Shown: one piece after another, positions 40,373 to 50,142 of the stretch
Position numbering within the stretch: the first letter of the stretch is position 1
Layout of the letters: each line of letters begins with the position of its first letter
Origin: Pseudomonadota bacterium
Lineage (GTDB): Bacteria > Pseudomonadota > Alphaproteobacteria > Micavibrionales > UBA1664
Direction of reading: 5' to 3'
NCBI GenBank assembly: GCA_009926935.1
Contig: RFNZ01000001.1
Span: 62,001 to 126,000 of the forward strand
Length of the DNA stretch: 64,000 nucleotides
Program-made: the position numbers and the translations under genes
Notes under the pieces: model-generated
Databases searched by the model: none
Seen by the model: the letters and a program-made list of their open reading frames with translations, nothing else
What the model was told of the DNA's origin: nothing

Positions 40373-41599
40373 TTAGATTTCCAAAACAAGGCGGGCTGGA
40401 TCTTCGATCGCTTCCTTCACGCGGACGAGGAAGCTGACCGCCTCACGGCCATCGATGATGCGGTGATCGTAGCTGAGAGCGACGTACATCATCGGGCGGG
40501 CCTGAATGCTGCCATCAGGCATAACGACGGGGCGCTGCTGCGTTTTGTGCATGCCCAAAATACCGACCTGCGGTGTATTAAGAATAGGCGTCGACATCAG
40601 CGAACCGAACACGCCGCCATTCGTGATTGTGAAAGTACCGCCCATCATGTCGGCTGGAGCGAGCTGCCCATCGCGCGCTTTTTTGGCGTAGTCACCGATA
40701 TCCTTTTCGATGCCAGCGAGGTTTTTACCGTCCGCATCGCGTACGACAGGCACGACAAGACCCTGCGGTGTCGAAACGGCTACGCCGATATCGTAGAAGT
40801 TTTTGTAAATAACATCCTCGCCATCGATCTCGGCATTAACGGCCGGGAACTCGCGCAGGCCCTGAATAGCGGCCTTGACGAAAAAGCCCATGAAACCCAG
40901 TTTGACGCCGTAGCGTTTTTCAAACTTCTCCTTGTACTGCTCGCGCAGGGCCAGGATGTTGGTCATATCGATTTCGTTGAAGGTGGTCAGCATTGCGGCT
41001 GTGTTCTGTGCCTCTTTCAGGCGGCGGGCGATGACCTGACGCAGGCGCGACATTTTTACGCGTTCCTCGCGGGCCTTGAGATCGCGCGGAACATGCGGCG
41101 CCGCAGGCGCCGATGGCGCGGCTGGTTTTGCAGCAGGTGCCGGTGCTTCAAGATGAGCAATGACATCGCCTTTTGTGATGCGGCCATCTTTGCCCGTGCC
41201 TTCGAGAGATGAGGCGGAGACGCTGCTATCGGCCATCATTTTGCGGGCGGCAGGGCCTGATTGCACATCAGACGCCGCGGGGGCTGTTGTTGCAACAGGG
41301 GTTGGCGCAGGTGCCGGTGCAGGCTTGGCGGCTTCGACCGGTTTTGAGCTTTGATTTGCGGGTGCGCCTACGCCAATCTCACCAAGCACGCTGCCCGGTT
41401 TTACGGCACTACCTGCCTTGACAGTGATAAGCGAGAGCACACCTGCCGAAGGCGCATTGACCTCGACCGTTACTTTATCGGTCTCGAGTTCGACCAGCGG
41501 CTCATCGGCCTTAACGGCCTCGCCCTCTTTTTTCAGCCATTTGGCGACGGTTGCTTCGGAAACGGATTCACCCAAGGAAGGTACGACGATGCTGGTCAT
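40373..41599 (-). CDS. sucB: Dihydrolipoamide succinyltransferase (2-oxoglutarate dehydrogenase E2)
   Basis: Lipoyl domain [15 protein letters not shown]; catalytic [16 protein letters not shown]. Confidence 0.96.
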   Translation of the reverse strand: MTSIVVPSLGESVSEATVAKWLKKEGEAVKADEPLVELETDKVTVEVNAPSAGVLSLITVKAGSAVKPGSVLGEIGVGAPANQSSKPVEAAKPAPAPAPTPVATTAPAASDVQSGPAARKMMADSSVSASSLEGTGKDGRITKGDVIAHLEAPAPAAKPAAPSAPAAPHVPRDLKAREERVKMSRLRQVIARRLKEAQNTAAMLTTFNEIDMTNILALREQYKEKFEKRYGVKLGFMGFFVKAAIQGLREFPAVNAEIDGEDVIYKNFYDIGVAVSTPQGLVVPVVRDADGKNLAGIEKDIGDYAKKARDGQLAPADMMGGTFTITNGGVFGSLMSTPILNTPQVGILGMHKTQQRPVVMPDGSIQARPMMYVALSYDHRIIDGREAVSFLVRVKEAIEDPARLVLEI

Positions 41600-41680
41600 A
41601 GATAGCCCTAAAACAGGTTGAGATGCAGTGCCAAAGATGTGGCACGCGCGGGGCCTTCGGTCAAGGGGCGAATAGACGTT

Positions 41681-42085
41681 TTAAGCAGGTTTCAGGGCTG
41701 CTGCACGGGCTCTTAGGACGGGTTCCAGCGAGGTTCCCGCATAGATTTCGTCCGGTTTGATTTTAAGATTTGCAAAACGGTCTGTAGCCTTATGGAAGGT
41801 ACAGGACGAAACCTCAACCGTACGCAGAGGCAAGCCGCATAAACGCCCTTGCCCGACCGATACACTACACCGCCTTGGTTTTGGATGGCCTTTGTAAAGG
41901 CCGCTTGCGATACCGGCATCTATTTTTGCGGCTGAAACGGCAAAATCGAAAAGAGATACGATTTCCCTGAGTGCCTCGCTTACCTCATCGGGCTTCGGCT
42001 TCTCCGGCTCTTTGATTGTGACGCGGCCATAAACGCGCGCCGGCGGCATCATTGGTTGACGCCTGTATGTAGTTTTTTTCGTCAT
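41681..42085 (-). CDS. Small hypothetical protein with Cys/His cluster
   Basis: RRCSVSVGQGRLCGLPLRTVEVSSCTFHK; 4-nt overlap with ABC transporter stop. Confidence 0.6.
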   Translation of the reverse strand: MTKKTTYRRQPMMPPARVYGRVTIKEPEKPKPDEVSEALREIVSLFDFAVSAAKIDAGIASGLYKGHPKPRRCSVSVGQGRLCGLPLRTVEVSSCTFHKATDRFANLKIKPDEIYAGTSLEPVLRARAAALKPA

Positions 42086-43920
42086 GCGATTTCTTTGCGC
42101 TGCGTTTCACCCAGAAAACCGCCAGACTGGAGACCCCAGAGGCGCGCATAGAGACCACCTTTTGCAAGGAGGCTTTCATGTGTGCCGTCCTCGACGATTT
42201 TGCCCTGATCCATCACGATGAGCCTGTCGAGATGCGCGATGGTTGAAAGCCGGTGCGCGATGGCCAACACCGTGCGGCCCTGCATCAAGGTTTTGAGAGA
42301 CTCTTGAATGAGTTTCTCGGATTCTGAATCAAGAGATGATGTTGCCTCATCGAGAACAATAATAGGTGCGTTTTTGAGAATGGCGCGCGCAATGGCCACA
42401 CGCTGACGCTGACCGCCCGATAATTTTACGCCGCGCTCGCCTACCATGGCGTCGTATCCGTGCCCACCCCACGAATCCCGCAGATCCTGTATGAAATCAT
42501 CCGCCTGCGCCGCTTTTGCGGCTGCCATCATCTGATCTTCGGTTGCGGCGAGATCACCGTATAGAATGTTGTCACGCACCGAGCGATGGAGCATGTCGGC
42601 CATCTGAGGGATGAAGCCGATATGCTCGCGCAGGGAGTCCTGAGTGACGTCCGTGATGTTCTGACCATCGATTAGAATGCGCCCGCCCTGCACATCGTGG
42701 AGGCGTAAAAGCAGCTGCATGAGCGAGCTTTTGCCTGCCCCCGAAGGCCCTACCAAACCAACCCGCTGATTGGCAGGAATATGAAGGGTAAAGCCGTTGA
42801 ATATCGGGCGCGAGGGGTAATTGAAAATGACGTTATCGAAGGTGATTGATGCATCTTTGATACTAAGAGCAGGAGCCTGCGGTTTATCCGTTACGTCATG
42901 AGCGTGGACGATTGTCTCCATCCCCTCCTGGATTTCGCCGAGGCGCTCGAAGAATGCCGTATATACTTCCGTAAGCCAGAAGGTTGCGCTCAGCATGTTG
43001 GAGGCCAAAGGCAAAAGCATCGCAATTTTTGCCGTCGTCATATCGCCCGTTTGCCAGCCTTCAACCGCCATCAGGCAAAGCGACAGCATGAAGCTGGAGT
43101 TGAGAACATGCTGCACGCGGAACATGCGCGTGACCATAACCTCCTCGCTTGAGGCTGCGGTTGCAAAACCCTCGAGACTTTCGGAGAAATATCTATCCTC
43201 GTGCCGCGCCCGGGCAAAAATTTTGACGAGAAGAATGTTGGAAAGAATATCGACAAAACGCCCGCGCATGACACTGCGCTTGCGTGCCGCGACCTCGGAT
43301 AGATTGCGGATGCGCCTCATGAAAAAATGAATGTTGAGAAAATATGCCGCTATATACAGCGCCGTAACCGCCGCAAAATAAGGCCCTACCCATAAAAAGA
43401 TGCCAAGAGTTGTTAGAGAGGTTACGCCTGCATAAATAAACGGCGAAACGATATCATTGACCACCTGACGGATGGCATTTGGCATCTCGGTCACTTTGCC
43501 GGAAAGCCTGCCCGCAAAATCATCCTGAAAATAGCGATATGAATGGTTATGCAGATATAGCGCGAGCTGACGGCGAATAAGACCCGTAAAATAAGGAAGA
43601 GTTATTGCATTAAGCCTGCCCTGTACATTGTATATGAGGGGCGATGCTATAAGGACAAAGCCCGTATAAAGCGCGAGAGGCCACGCCATTGATGCCCAGA
43701 TATCCTGCCCCCTTGGAGTATCAACAAAAACCTCGACGATCTGGCCGAAGAAGTAGCTTGAGCTTGTGTGGGCCATTGCCCCCGCAATACCGAGTGCCAC
43801 CAAAACCGAAAAACGGCGCTTAATCTGGCGCAGAAAAAACCATACGAAAGCGCCCACTTTATCGGGGAGTGTTTTTAAACCATCTGGCGGGAGGCGATCG
43901 AGAATTTCTGCGTTTTTCAT
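42082..43920 (-). CDS. ABC transporter, fused permease/ATP-binding exporter
   Basis: VGLVGPSGAGKSSLMQLLLRL; VKLSGGQRQRVAIARAIL; six-TM N-terminus. Confidence 0.95.
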   Translation of the reverse strand: MKNAEILDRLPPDGLKTLPDKVGAFVWFFLRQIKRRFSVLVALGIAGAMAHTSSSYFFGQIVEVFVDTPRGQDIWASMAWPLALYTGFVLIASPLIYNVQGRLNAITLPYFTGLIRRQLALYLHNHSYRYFQDDFAGRLSGKVTEMPNAIRQVVNDIVSPFIYAGVTSLTTLGIFLWVGPYFAAVTALYIAAYFLNIHFFMRRIRNLSEVAARKRSVMRGRFVDILSNILLVKIFARARHEDRYFSESLEGFATAASSEEVMVTRMFRVQHVLNSSFMLSLCLMAVEGWQTGDMTTAKIAMLLPLASNMLSATFWLTEVYTAFFERLGEIQEGMETIVHAHDVTDKPQAPALSIKDASITFDNVIFNYPSRPIFNGFTLHIPANQRVGLVGPSGAGKSSLMQLLLRLHDVQGGRILIDGQNITDVTQDSLREHIGFIPQMADMLHRSVRDNILYGDLAATEDQMMAAAKAAQADDFIQDLRDSWGGHGYDAMVGERGVKLSGGQRQRVAIARAILKNAPIIVLDEATSSLDSESEKLIQESLKTLMQGRTVLAIAHRLSTIAHLDRLIVMDQGKIVEDGTHESLLAKGGLYARLWGLQSGGFLGETQRKEIA

Positions 43921-44000
43921 GCCCTTTTAATAACGGGCATGGCTTATAAAAGCAATCTTGCACGTGGTGTTCTTTGAGCGCGCGGTAAAACGCGTTTAAA

Positions 44001-44037
44001 GATAAAAGGCATTCAACAGAGCTGAATGCCTTTTATC
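44001..44037 (-). terminator. Terminator-like hairpin downstream of sucA
   Basis: gataaaaggcattca acagagc tgaatgccttttatc, 15-bp perfect stem. Confidence 0.75.
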
Positions 44038-44056
44038 CAATCGATGTTTTATAGCA

Positions 44057-46978
44057 TCACGCTTTGAGAGCCTGCTCGATAAGCGCGGCCTGCTCGACCG
44101 CGTGACGTTTAGCAAGACCTGTGGCCGGTGCCGCGGCATCGGGCCTGCCGACGTAAGACGGACGGCCTGCCTTGTGCTTGATACTTGTAAGCACAGCTTC
44201 GATACGACGGTCGACAAAATGCCATGCGCCCTGATTTTGCGGCTCTTCCTGACACCAGATGACCTCGGCATTCGGGTAGCGTTTCAGTTCGGCCTCCAAT
44301 GCATCGGTCGGGAACGGATAAAGCTGCTCGAGACGCAGGATGGCGACATCCTTGATGCCTTTGGCTTCCCTTGCCTCGTACAAGTCGTAATAGACTTTGC
44401 CGGAGCAGAGGATGACGCGTTTGATATCTTTTGGTTTGTTAATAGCGTCGATGGCCTCGGCATCATCCCAGAGAACGCGGTGGAACGAGCTTTCGCCAAT
44501 GAAGTCATCCAGACGGCTGACGCAGCGCTTGTGGCGCAGCAGCGACTTGGGCGACATCACGATCAACGGCTTCCTGAAGTTGCGTCTCAACTGGCGGCGC
44601 AGCGCATGGAAGTAGTTGGCGGGTGAGGTGATATTGACGACCGACCAGTTATCCTCGGCAGACAGTTGGAGGAAACGCTCGAGACGGGCGCTCGAGTGCT
44701 CGGGCCCCTGCCCTTCCATACCGTGCGGCAGAAGCATGACAAGACCCGACATGCGCAGCCACTTGGTTTCGGCGGACGCTATAAACTGGTCGATGATGAC
44801 CTGCGCGCCGTTGACGAAGTCACCGAACTGGCCTTCCCAGCAGACAAGCGCGTTTGGATCGGCCATGGAATAACCATAGTCGAAGCCCAGCACCGCGGCC
44901 TCGGACAGAGGGCTGTCAAACGCCTCGAAGAACGCCTGTTTATCGGAGAGGTTGCGTAAGGGGTAATATTTACGCTCGGTCGTTTGATCGTAAAGGATGC
45001 AGTGACGGTGCGAGAACGTGCCGCGACCGACATCCTGACCTGAAATGCGGACAGGATGCCCTTCCATGGCAAGGGAGCCAAAGGCCATGGCCTCAGCCGT
45101 ACCCCAGTCAAAACCCTCGCCGGATTCAAACATTTTCTTTTTGGCTTCAAGCTGACGCGTGATCTTGGGATTGATATCGAAATCGGACGGAACGGAAGAG
45201 AGCCCTTTTTTGAGCGCGTCCATCACATCTTTGCTTACGGCCGTTTTGGCACGGCGGGCGCTACCGGTTTTATCAACCGATTGTTCGAGCCCTGACCAGA
45301 CGCCCTCAAGCATATCGGCGCGGTTTGGCTTGTAGGTTTTTGCCGCTTCGAAATCCCTTTCGAGGCGGGCCATAAAGGCATCGGCCATACCTTGGGTTTC
45401 AGCCTCGGTTGCCGCGCCTTCCGACACAAGTTTTTTGGCGTAGAGCGTACGCGTGGTTTCACGCGAGGCAATAGCCTTATACATGAGCGGCTGCGTGAAC
45501 GCAGGCTCGTCGCTCTCGTTGTGGCCGTGACGGCGGTAGCAGGTGATATCGAGCACGACATCCTTTTTAAATTCCTGACGGAACTCGATCGCCATGCGTG
45601 CCATGCGAACGACCGCATCAGGATCATCGCCGTTGACGTGGAAGATCGGTGCCGAGAGCATTTTTGCAACATCGGTGCAGTACGGACCGGAACGGCTATA
45701 TGCCGGCATCGTCGTAAAGCCGATCTGGTTGTTGACGACAACGTGCATCGTGCCGCCTACCTTGTATCCACGCAGCTCGGACATCATCAGTGTTTCGGCA
45801 ACAAGGCCCTGCCCTGCAAAAGCAGCATCACCGTGAATAAGGAACGGCATGACCTGACGGCGGTCCTTATCCTTGCGCAGTTCCTGCTTTGCACGAACGC
45901 GACCGGCAACCACTGGGTTAACCGCCTCAAGGTGCGACGGGTTAGGTGTGAGCGTGACGTGAACCGTACCGCCGGAAAACTGGCGGTCGGAGGAAGCGCC
46001 CAAGTGATACTTCACATCGCCGGAGCCCTGAACGGCATCAGGCGTTGAAGGCGTGCCCTGAAACTCGGAAAAGAGCGCAACGAAGGGTTTGCCCAAAACG
46101 TTTGTGAGCATGTTGAGGCGGCCGCGGTGTGCCATACCGAACACGACTTCCTTGAGGCCGAGCTGCGAGCCGCGATCGAGAATCTCTTCAACTGCTGCGA
46201 TCATGGACTCGCCGCCCTCGAGACCAAAGCGCTTCGTGCCCGTGAATTTGACGTGGAGGAATTTTTCCAGACCTTCGGCGATCGTGAGATCGGAGAGGAT
46301 TTTTTTGCGGGACGCCGCATCCAGAGGTTTTTGGAATTCCGGTTTTTCGAGGCGGTCCTGAATCCAGAAACGCTGATCAGGATCAGTTACAAACATGTAT
46401 TCGACGCCGACCGAACTGCAATATATTTCCTGCAAGCGGTTCAGGATCTGGCGTATGGATGCCTGCTGAAAGCCGAGATTGCCATCCAGGAAAATCGGGC
46501 GGTCCATATCCGCATCACCGAAGCCCCAGTAAGAGGGCTCGAGTTCGGCATGCGATGAAATTTCACGCAGGCCCAGCGGATCGAGATCTGCCTTGAAGTG
46601 GCCGCGCATACGGTAAGCGCGGATCAGCATAAGAGCACGCAGCGTATCGCGGGCGGCCTGTTGCCCGGCGCCGGTCGAAAGATCGCCGACAGGAGCCGAT
46701 GCACGCACAGGTGCTGATGCCGCAGGTTGCTGGATATAGGTTACGTTGCCATCGGCCTTGGTTTGGAAGCCGCGATTTTCGGCACGGTTTTCGGCCGGCG
46801 TCCAGCTTGCGCCATGCAGCTCGCGCAGGAGTGTGATTTCATCATCGGAAAGATCGCGGAAGAACGTGGCCCAGCCGGGCTGAACGCTTGAGGGGCTGCG
46901 CAGATATTGCGCGTACATGTGGGCGATGTATTCGGCATTGACGCCAGTGAGAAGCGATTTTGTTGCTGATTGCGACAT
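44057..46978 (-). CDS. sucA: 2-oxoglutarate dehydrogenase E1
   Basis: FGMAHRGRLNMLTNVLGKP; HGDAAFAGQGLVAET; ORF track start 47032; Met of MSQSATKSLL near 46978 preferred. Confidence 0.96.
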   Translation of the reverse strand: MSQSATKSLLTGVNAEYIAHMYAQYLRSPSSVQPGWATFFRDLSDDEITLLRELHGASWTPAENRAENRGFQTKADGNVTYIQQPAASAPVRASAPVGDLSTGAGQQAARDTLRALMLIRAYRMRGHFKADLDPLGLREISSHAELEPSYWGFGDADMDRPIFLDGNLGFQQASIRQILNRLQEIYCSSVGVEYMFVTDPDQRFWIQDRLEKPEFQKPLDAASRKKILSDLTIAEGLEKFLHVKFTGTKRFGLEGGESMIAAVEEILDRGSQLGLKEVVFGMAHRGRLNMLTNVLGKPFVALFSEFQGTPSTPDAVQGSGDVKYHLGASSDRQFSGGTVHVTLTPNPSHLEAVNPVVAGRVRAKQELRKDKDRRQVMPFLIHGDAAFAGQGLVAETLMMSELRGYKVGGTMHVVVNNQIGFTTMPAYSRSGPYCTDVAKMLSAPIFHVNGDDPDAVVRMARMAIEFRQEFKKDVVLDITCYRRHGHNESDEPAFTQPLMYKAIASRETTRTLYAKKLVSEGAATEAETQGMADAFMARLERDFEAAKTYKPNRADMLEGVWSGLEQSVDKTGSARRAKTAVSKDVMDALKKGLSSVPSDFDINPKITRQLEAKKKMFESGEGFDWGTAEAMAFGSLAMEGHPVRISGQDVGRGTFSHRHCILYDQTTERKYYPLRNLSDKQAFFEAFDSPLSEAAVLGFDYGYSMADPNALVCWEGQFGDFVNGAQVIIDQFIASAETKWLRMSGLVMLLPHGMEGQGPEHSSARLERFLQLSAEDNWSVVNITSPANYFHALRRQLRRNFRKPLIVMSPKSLLRHKRCVSRLDDFIGESSFHRVLWDDAEAIDAINKPKDIKRVILCSGKVYYDLYEAREAKGIKDVAILRLEQLYPFPTDALEAELKRYPNAEVIWCQEEPQNQGAWHFVDRRIEAVLTSIKHKAGRPSYVGRPDAAAPATGLAKRHAVEQAALIEQALKA

Positions 46979-47101
46979 GTGCTGTTCCTGTACGGTTGAA
47001 TAGTGCCAAACACTTACCACACAGGCAGGCATAGGAAAAAGCCCTTTTAATGCCTTTTAATGCCTTGACGCCGCCATAGTAGACAGGCACACACGAGGTT
47101 C

Positions 47102-47737
47102 ATGAAATTCAAAGATTCAACCCCCCGAAGCCCGCTTGACGATGTCAGGCTTTCGGTTCTGTTCGAGAGGGTCCTTACTCCTTTTGCGGGCCAGACAACC
47201 CCTATCGGCAAGATTGTAGAAGCCTTGCACGAGCGCGGGTTTGGTGTGCTTTTGGTCCTGTTTTCGCTGCCTTTATGTATCCCTATCCCCAAGCCGCCGC
47301 CTGTCGATACGATACTGGGATTACCCCTGTTTTATTTATGCTCACAGATGATTCAGGGGAAGGATGCCCCCAGACTCCCCAAAAAGATTCTGGATTACAC
47401 GGTTTCGGCGGATCTACTGATCAAAGCGTTTTCCCGCGGGAGACCTTGGCTTGAGCGTTTCGAGCGCCTGTTTCACCCCCGTATGACAGGGGTTTTCAGC
47501 GATCATGCCCTTTCACTTATATGCGGTATCCTTGGGATGGGGCTTACGTGTTCGGTTTTGGTGCCTTTTCCCTTCAGCAACACGGTGCCCAGCGTGTGCA
47601 TGGTGATCATGGCCACCGGCATTATCTGCCGTGATGCGCTTGCGGCCATAGCCGCCGGTATTTTTGGTACGCTGTGGGTTATCGGGCTTGCTGTCTTGGC
47701 TGGCCTTGGCGGGGAGTACCTGCTCTCGCTTGCGTGA
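47102..47737 (+). CDS. ExoD family exopolysaccharide synthesis protein
   Basis: GKIVEALHERGFGVLLVLFSLPLCIPIPKPPPVDTILGLPL. Confidence 0.85.
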   Translation: MKFKDSTPRSPLDDVRLSVLFERVLTPFAGQTTPIGKIVEALHERGFGVLLVLFSLPLCIPIPKPPPVDTILGLPLFYLCSQMIQGKDAPRLPKKILDYTVSADLLIKAFSRGRPWLERFERLFHPRMTGVFSDHALSLICGILGMGLTCSVLVPFPFSNTVPSVCMVIMATGIICRDALAAIAAGIFGTLWVIGLAVLAGLGGEYLLSLA

Positions 47738-48254
47738 GTTCGGGCACCTCATCGCCCATCAGCATGACGGCTTTTACAAAGTCTGCAAATACAAAGCCGT
47801 TATCGGTATCGGGTGTGATGACCCTGTCTTGAGGGTATGGTTTGCGGCCATTGCTTGTACGAATACCATGGTCATCGATTGCAATCGTATCCGTTATTTT
47901 TATGGCCGGGTTTCTGGCGAGCCAGTCCATGATCGGGTCACCTTTTGACTCGTTATCTTCTGGTATCGCTTCTGGATCATTTTTATACAGCCACTCACAG
48001 CGAATGCCCGCGTGATCAAGACGGCGCTGCAAAGCCTCGCTATCGTTGCGTGCGTGACGCGTGATCATGACCACCTTGAATCCGTGCTGAGACACAAGCC
48101 TGGCCACAAACCTTGTTGCTTCACGCGAATAATCGGCATCTCTTGAATAATGGAACGTGGCTACTAAACTGAGTTGACGGAAATTGCCGCGCGTCATAAC
48201 CCCCTCGAGGTCGAGGAAAAGGATACGCTGGCCTTCATGATCTTGTGTAGACAT
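47679..48254 (-). CDS. HAD-fold protein (Swiss-Army-Knife RNA-repair HAD-like)
   Basis: ILFLDLEGVMTRG...VVMITRHARND...IAIDDHG. Confidence 0.6.
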   Translation of the reverse strand: MSTQDHEGQRILFLDLEGVMTRGNFRQLSLVATFHYSRDADYSREATRFVARLVSQHGFKVVMITRHARNDSEALQRRLDHAGIRCEWLYKNDPEAIPEDNESKGDPIMDWLARNPAIKITDTIAIDDHGIRTSNGRKPYPQDRVITPDTDNGFVFADFVKAVMLMGDEVPELTQARAGTPRQGQPRQQAR

Positions 48255-48283
48255 CGCGTTACAATAAGTGGAGAATTTGTTTT

Positions 48284-48805
48284 ATGTCTCTAAAAATTTT
48301 TGATGTTCTGCACAACAATATTACAAATTTAACAGCGCGCCGGATGGCGCTGCTTGCTGCGCTTATCAGCCTTTTTGCGCTTGCCACGGCCTATACGGCC
48401 GAATACGGATTTGGCCTCAAACCCTGTATTTTGTGCCTTTACCAGCGTGTGCCTTTTGCCGTTGTTGCCGTGCTCGGGCTTGTTGCCTTTTTAATCAACA
48501 CCCCTTACACGCGCCTAATTTTGGCTTTTTGCGGTTTGGCTTTTTTGACCGGCAGCTTCATTGCTTTTTTTCACAGCGGGGTTGAACTGCACTGGTGGGC
48601 GGGTACGGATAGCTGCGTTACCAAACTTGATGCTTCGAGCGTTGAGGCGATCCGCGCCCAGATCATGGGAACCAAGGCCGCGCGGTGCGACGAGATACAA
48701 TGGTCTTTTCTTGGGCTTTCAATGGCCAATTACAATGTGCTGATGTCGGGCGGGCTTGCGGCCCTCACCTTTTTAGGACTCCGGTTGATAAAAAAAGACT
48801 CCTGA
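48284..48805 (+). CDS. dsbB: DsbB family disulfide bond formation protein
   Basis: ALATAYTAEYGFGLKPCILCLYQRVPF; four TM segments; periplasmic Cys. Confidence 0.9.
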   Translation: MSLKIFDVLHNNITNLTARRMALLAALISLFALATAYTAEYGFGLKPCILCLYQRVPFAVVAVLGLVAFLINTPYTRLILAFCGLAFLTGSFIAFFHSGVELHWWAGTDSCVTKLDASSVEAIRAQIMGTKAARCDEIQWSFLGLSMANYNVLMSGGLAALTFLGLRLIKKDS

Positions 48806-48826
48806 AGCGGGGGCGCCTCAGGAGTC
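48797..48826 (+). terminator. Hairpin overlapping dsbB stop codon
   Basis: gactcctga agcgggggcgcc tcaggagtc. Confidence 0.5.
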
Positions 48827-48856
48827 AGGGGAAACCCGTTATTCACGGGTGTTCGG

Positions 48857-49243
48857 TCAGGCGGCCTTTTTACCGCGGGGTGGTCTCTTTTGGTCAACCA
48901 TCACAATCGGGGTTACTTTTACTTCCGGCGGCGTTTTGAGAGCTGTCATGTAACTGCGGTATGCCTCGTGATAATCGCGGTTAACCATGAGGTAGAGGCG
49001 CAGAGAGTCGCGCAGGTGATCGCGTAAAAACATGCCCTCATAGCCGAGATAGAGTTTTTCTATCGCGTCGTGTTCGGCTGCGTATGTGCGTTTGTAAAGA
49101 CGGTATTCACGTACGGCCAGACGCGCTTTTTCGCGGTGACGCGCCAGAATCTCAGCCATCTGTTTGATTTCCAGATACTGCCAGGACGGCTTTTGTGCCG
49201 TTTTCATCTTCTCGATGAGGCCTTGGATTGCCGGGTTTGTCAC
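48857..49243 (-). CDS. Small hypothetical basic protein
   Basis: 128-aa ORF, predicted helical, no family recognised. Confidence 0.55.
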   Translation of the reverse strand: MTNPAIQGLIEKMKTAQKPSWQYLEIKQMAEILARHREKARLAVREYRLYKRTYAAEHDAIEKLYLGYEGMFLRDHLRDSLRLYLMVNRDYHEAYRSYMTALKTPPEVKVTPIVMVDQKRPPRGKKAA

Positions 49244-49509
49244 TGTCTTTATCCCTGTTTCTTTACGTTTAGCCGTTTGTCCGGGGGGCTTGCCTAGCCC
49301 CTACACACCGTTTACTTTTGTAAAAACAAACTTATTCTTGTTATTTTTCCATATCTCTAGCCTTTCGTGACTTGCCTTGTCAAGATATAATTCCGGGGTA
49401 AGTTATAAAAAAAAGAATTTCATACTTGCATTTTCCAAAAATAATGATTATGTATAACACCGATTAAGTACTTCCCTGAGATTACGGGAAGGTATAAGAG
49501 AGACAGATC

Positions 49510-50142
49510 ATGACGATAACAACTGCACAAATTCGTGGCGCGCGCGGCCTTCTTGACTGGTCGCAGGCAGAACTCTCACGCCGCACAGGTATTTCGACGA
49601 CATCGATCGGAAATATCGAGAGCGGCCATACGCAAGCCCGCGAGAGCACCCTTGCCATTATTCGCAAAGCTTTCGAAAACTCCGGCATATCTTTTATTGA
49701 CGGCGGCGTACGTCAGCATGAGCAATTCGTTCAGATTCTCGAAGGTCCTGATGCTAATGACCGTTTGCTTGAAGATGTCTTTCAAACGCTACGTGATACC
49801 GGCGGAGAGATTTTGATCTCTGGTCTTGAAGAGCCCAAAGATAAAAACAGTGACGCCCACAAAAAACTTGCGAAACATCTTGATCGCTTAAGCGCCGCAA
49901 ATATCACAGAACGTATTCTTCTGCAAAAGGGAGATACGAATTTTGTTGCTCCAAAATCTTGGTACAAATGGGTACCAAAAGAACATTTCTCATCGTTTCC
50001 GTTTCAGCTCTACGGAAACAAGCTTGCCATGATTAACTGGGGCCCTCCCCAGAAAATCATTATTGTTGAAAACAACCTGACTGCCCAAAGCTTTAGAGCC
50101 CTGTTCGACTTTGCTTGGTCTTCCGCGGAAATACCATCATGA
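49510..50142 (+). CDS. XRE-family HTH regulator with TrmB/PLD-like C-terminal domain
   Basis: IRGARGLLDWSQAELSRRTGISTTSIGNIESGHTQA HTH; C-term SWYKWVPKEHFSSFPFQLYGNKLAMINW...IIIVENNLTAQSFRALFDFAW. Confidence 0.75.
   Translation: MTITTAQIRGARGLLDWSQAELSRRTGISTTSIGNIESGHTQARESTLAIIRKAFENSGISFIDGGVRQHEQFVQILEGPDANDRLLEDVFQTLRDTGGEILISGLEEPKDKNSDAHKKLAKHLDRLSAANITERILLQKGDTNFVAPKSWYKWVPKEHFSSFPFQLYGNKLAMINWGPPQKIIIVENNLTAQSFRALFDFAWSSAEIPS

Noticed and set aside
45392-46048. 218-aa plus-strand ORF
   Set aside because: Antisense to sucA; no signature.
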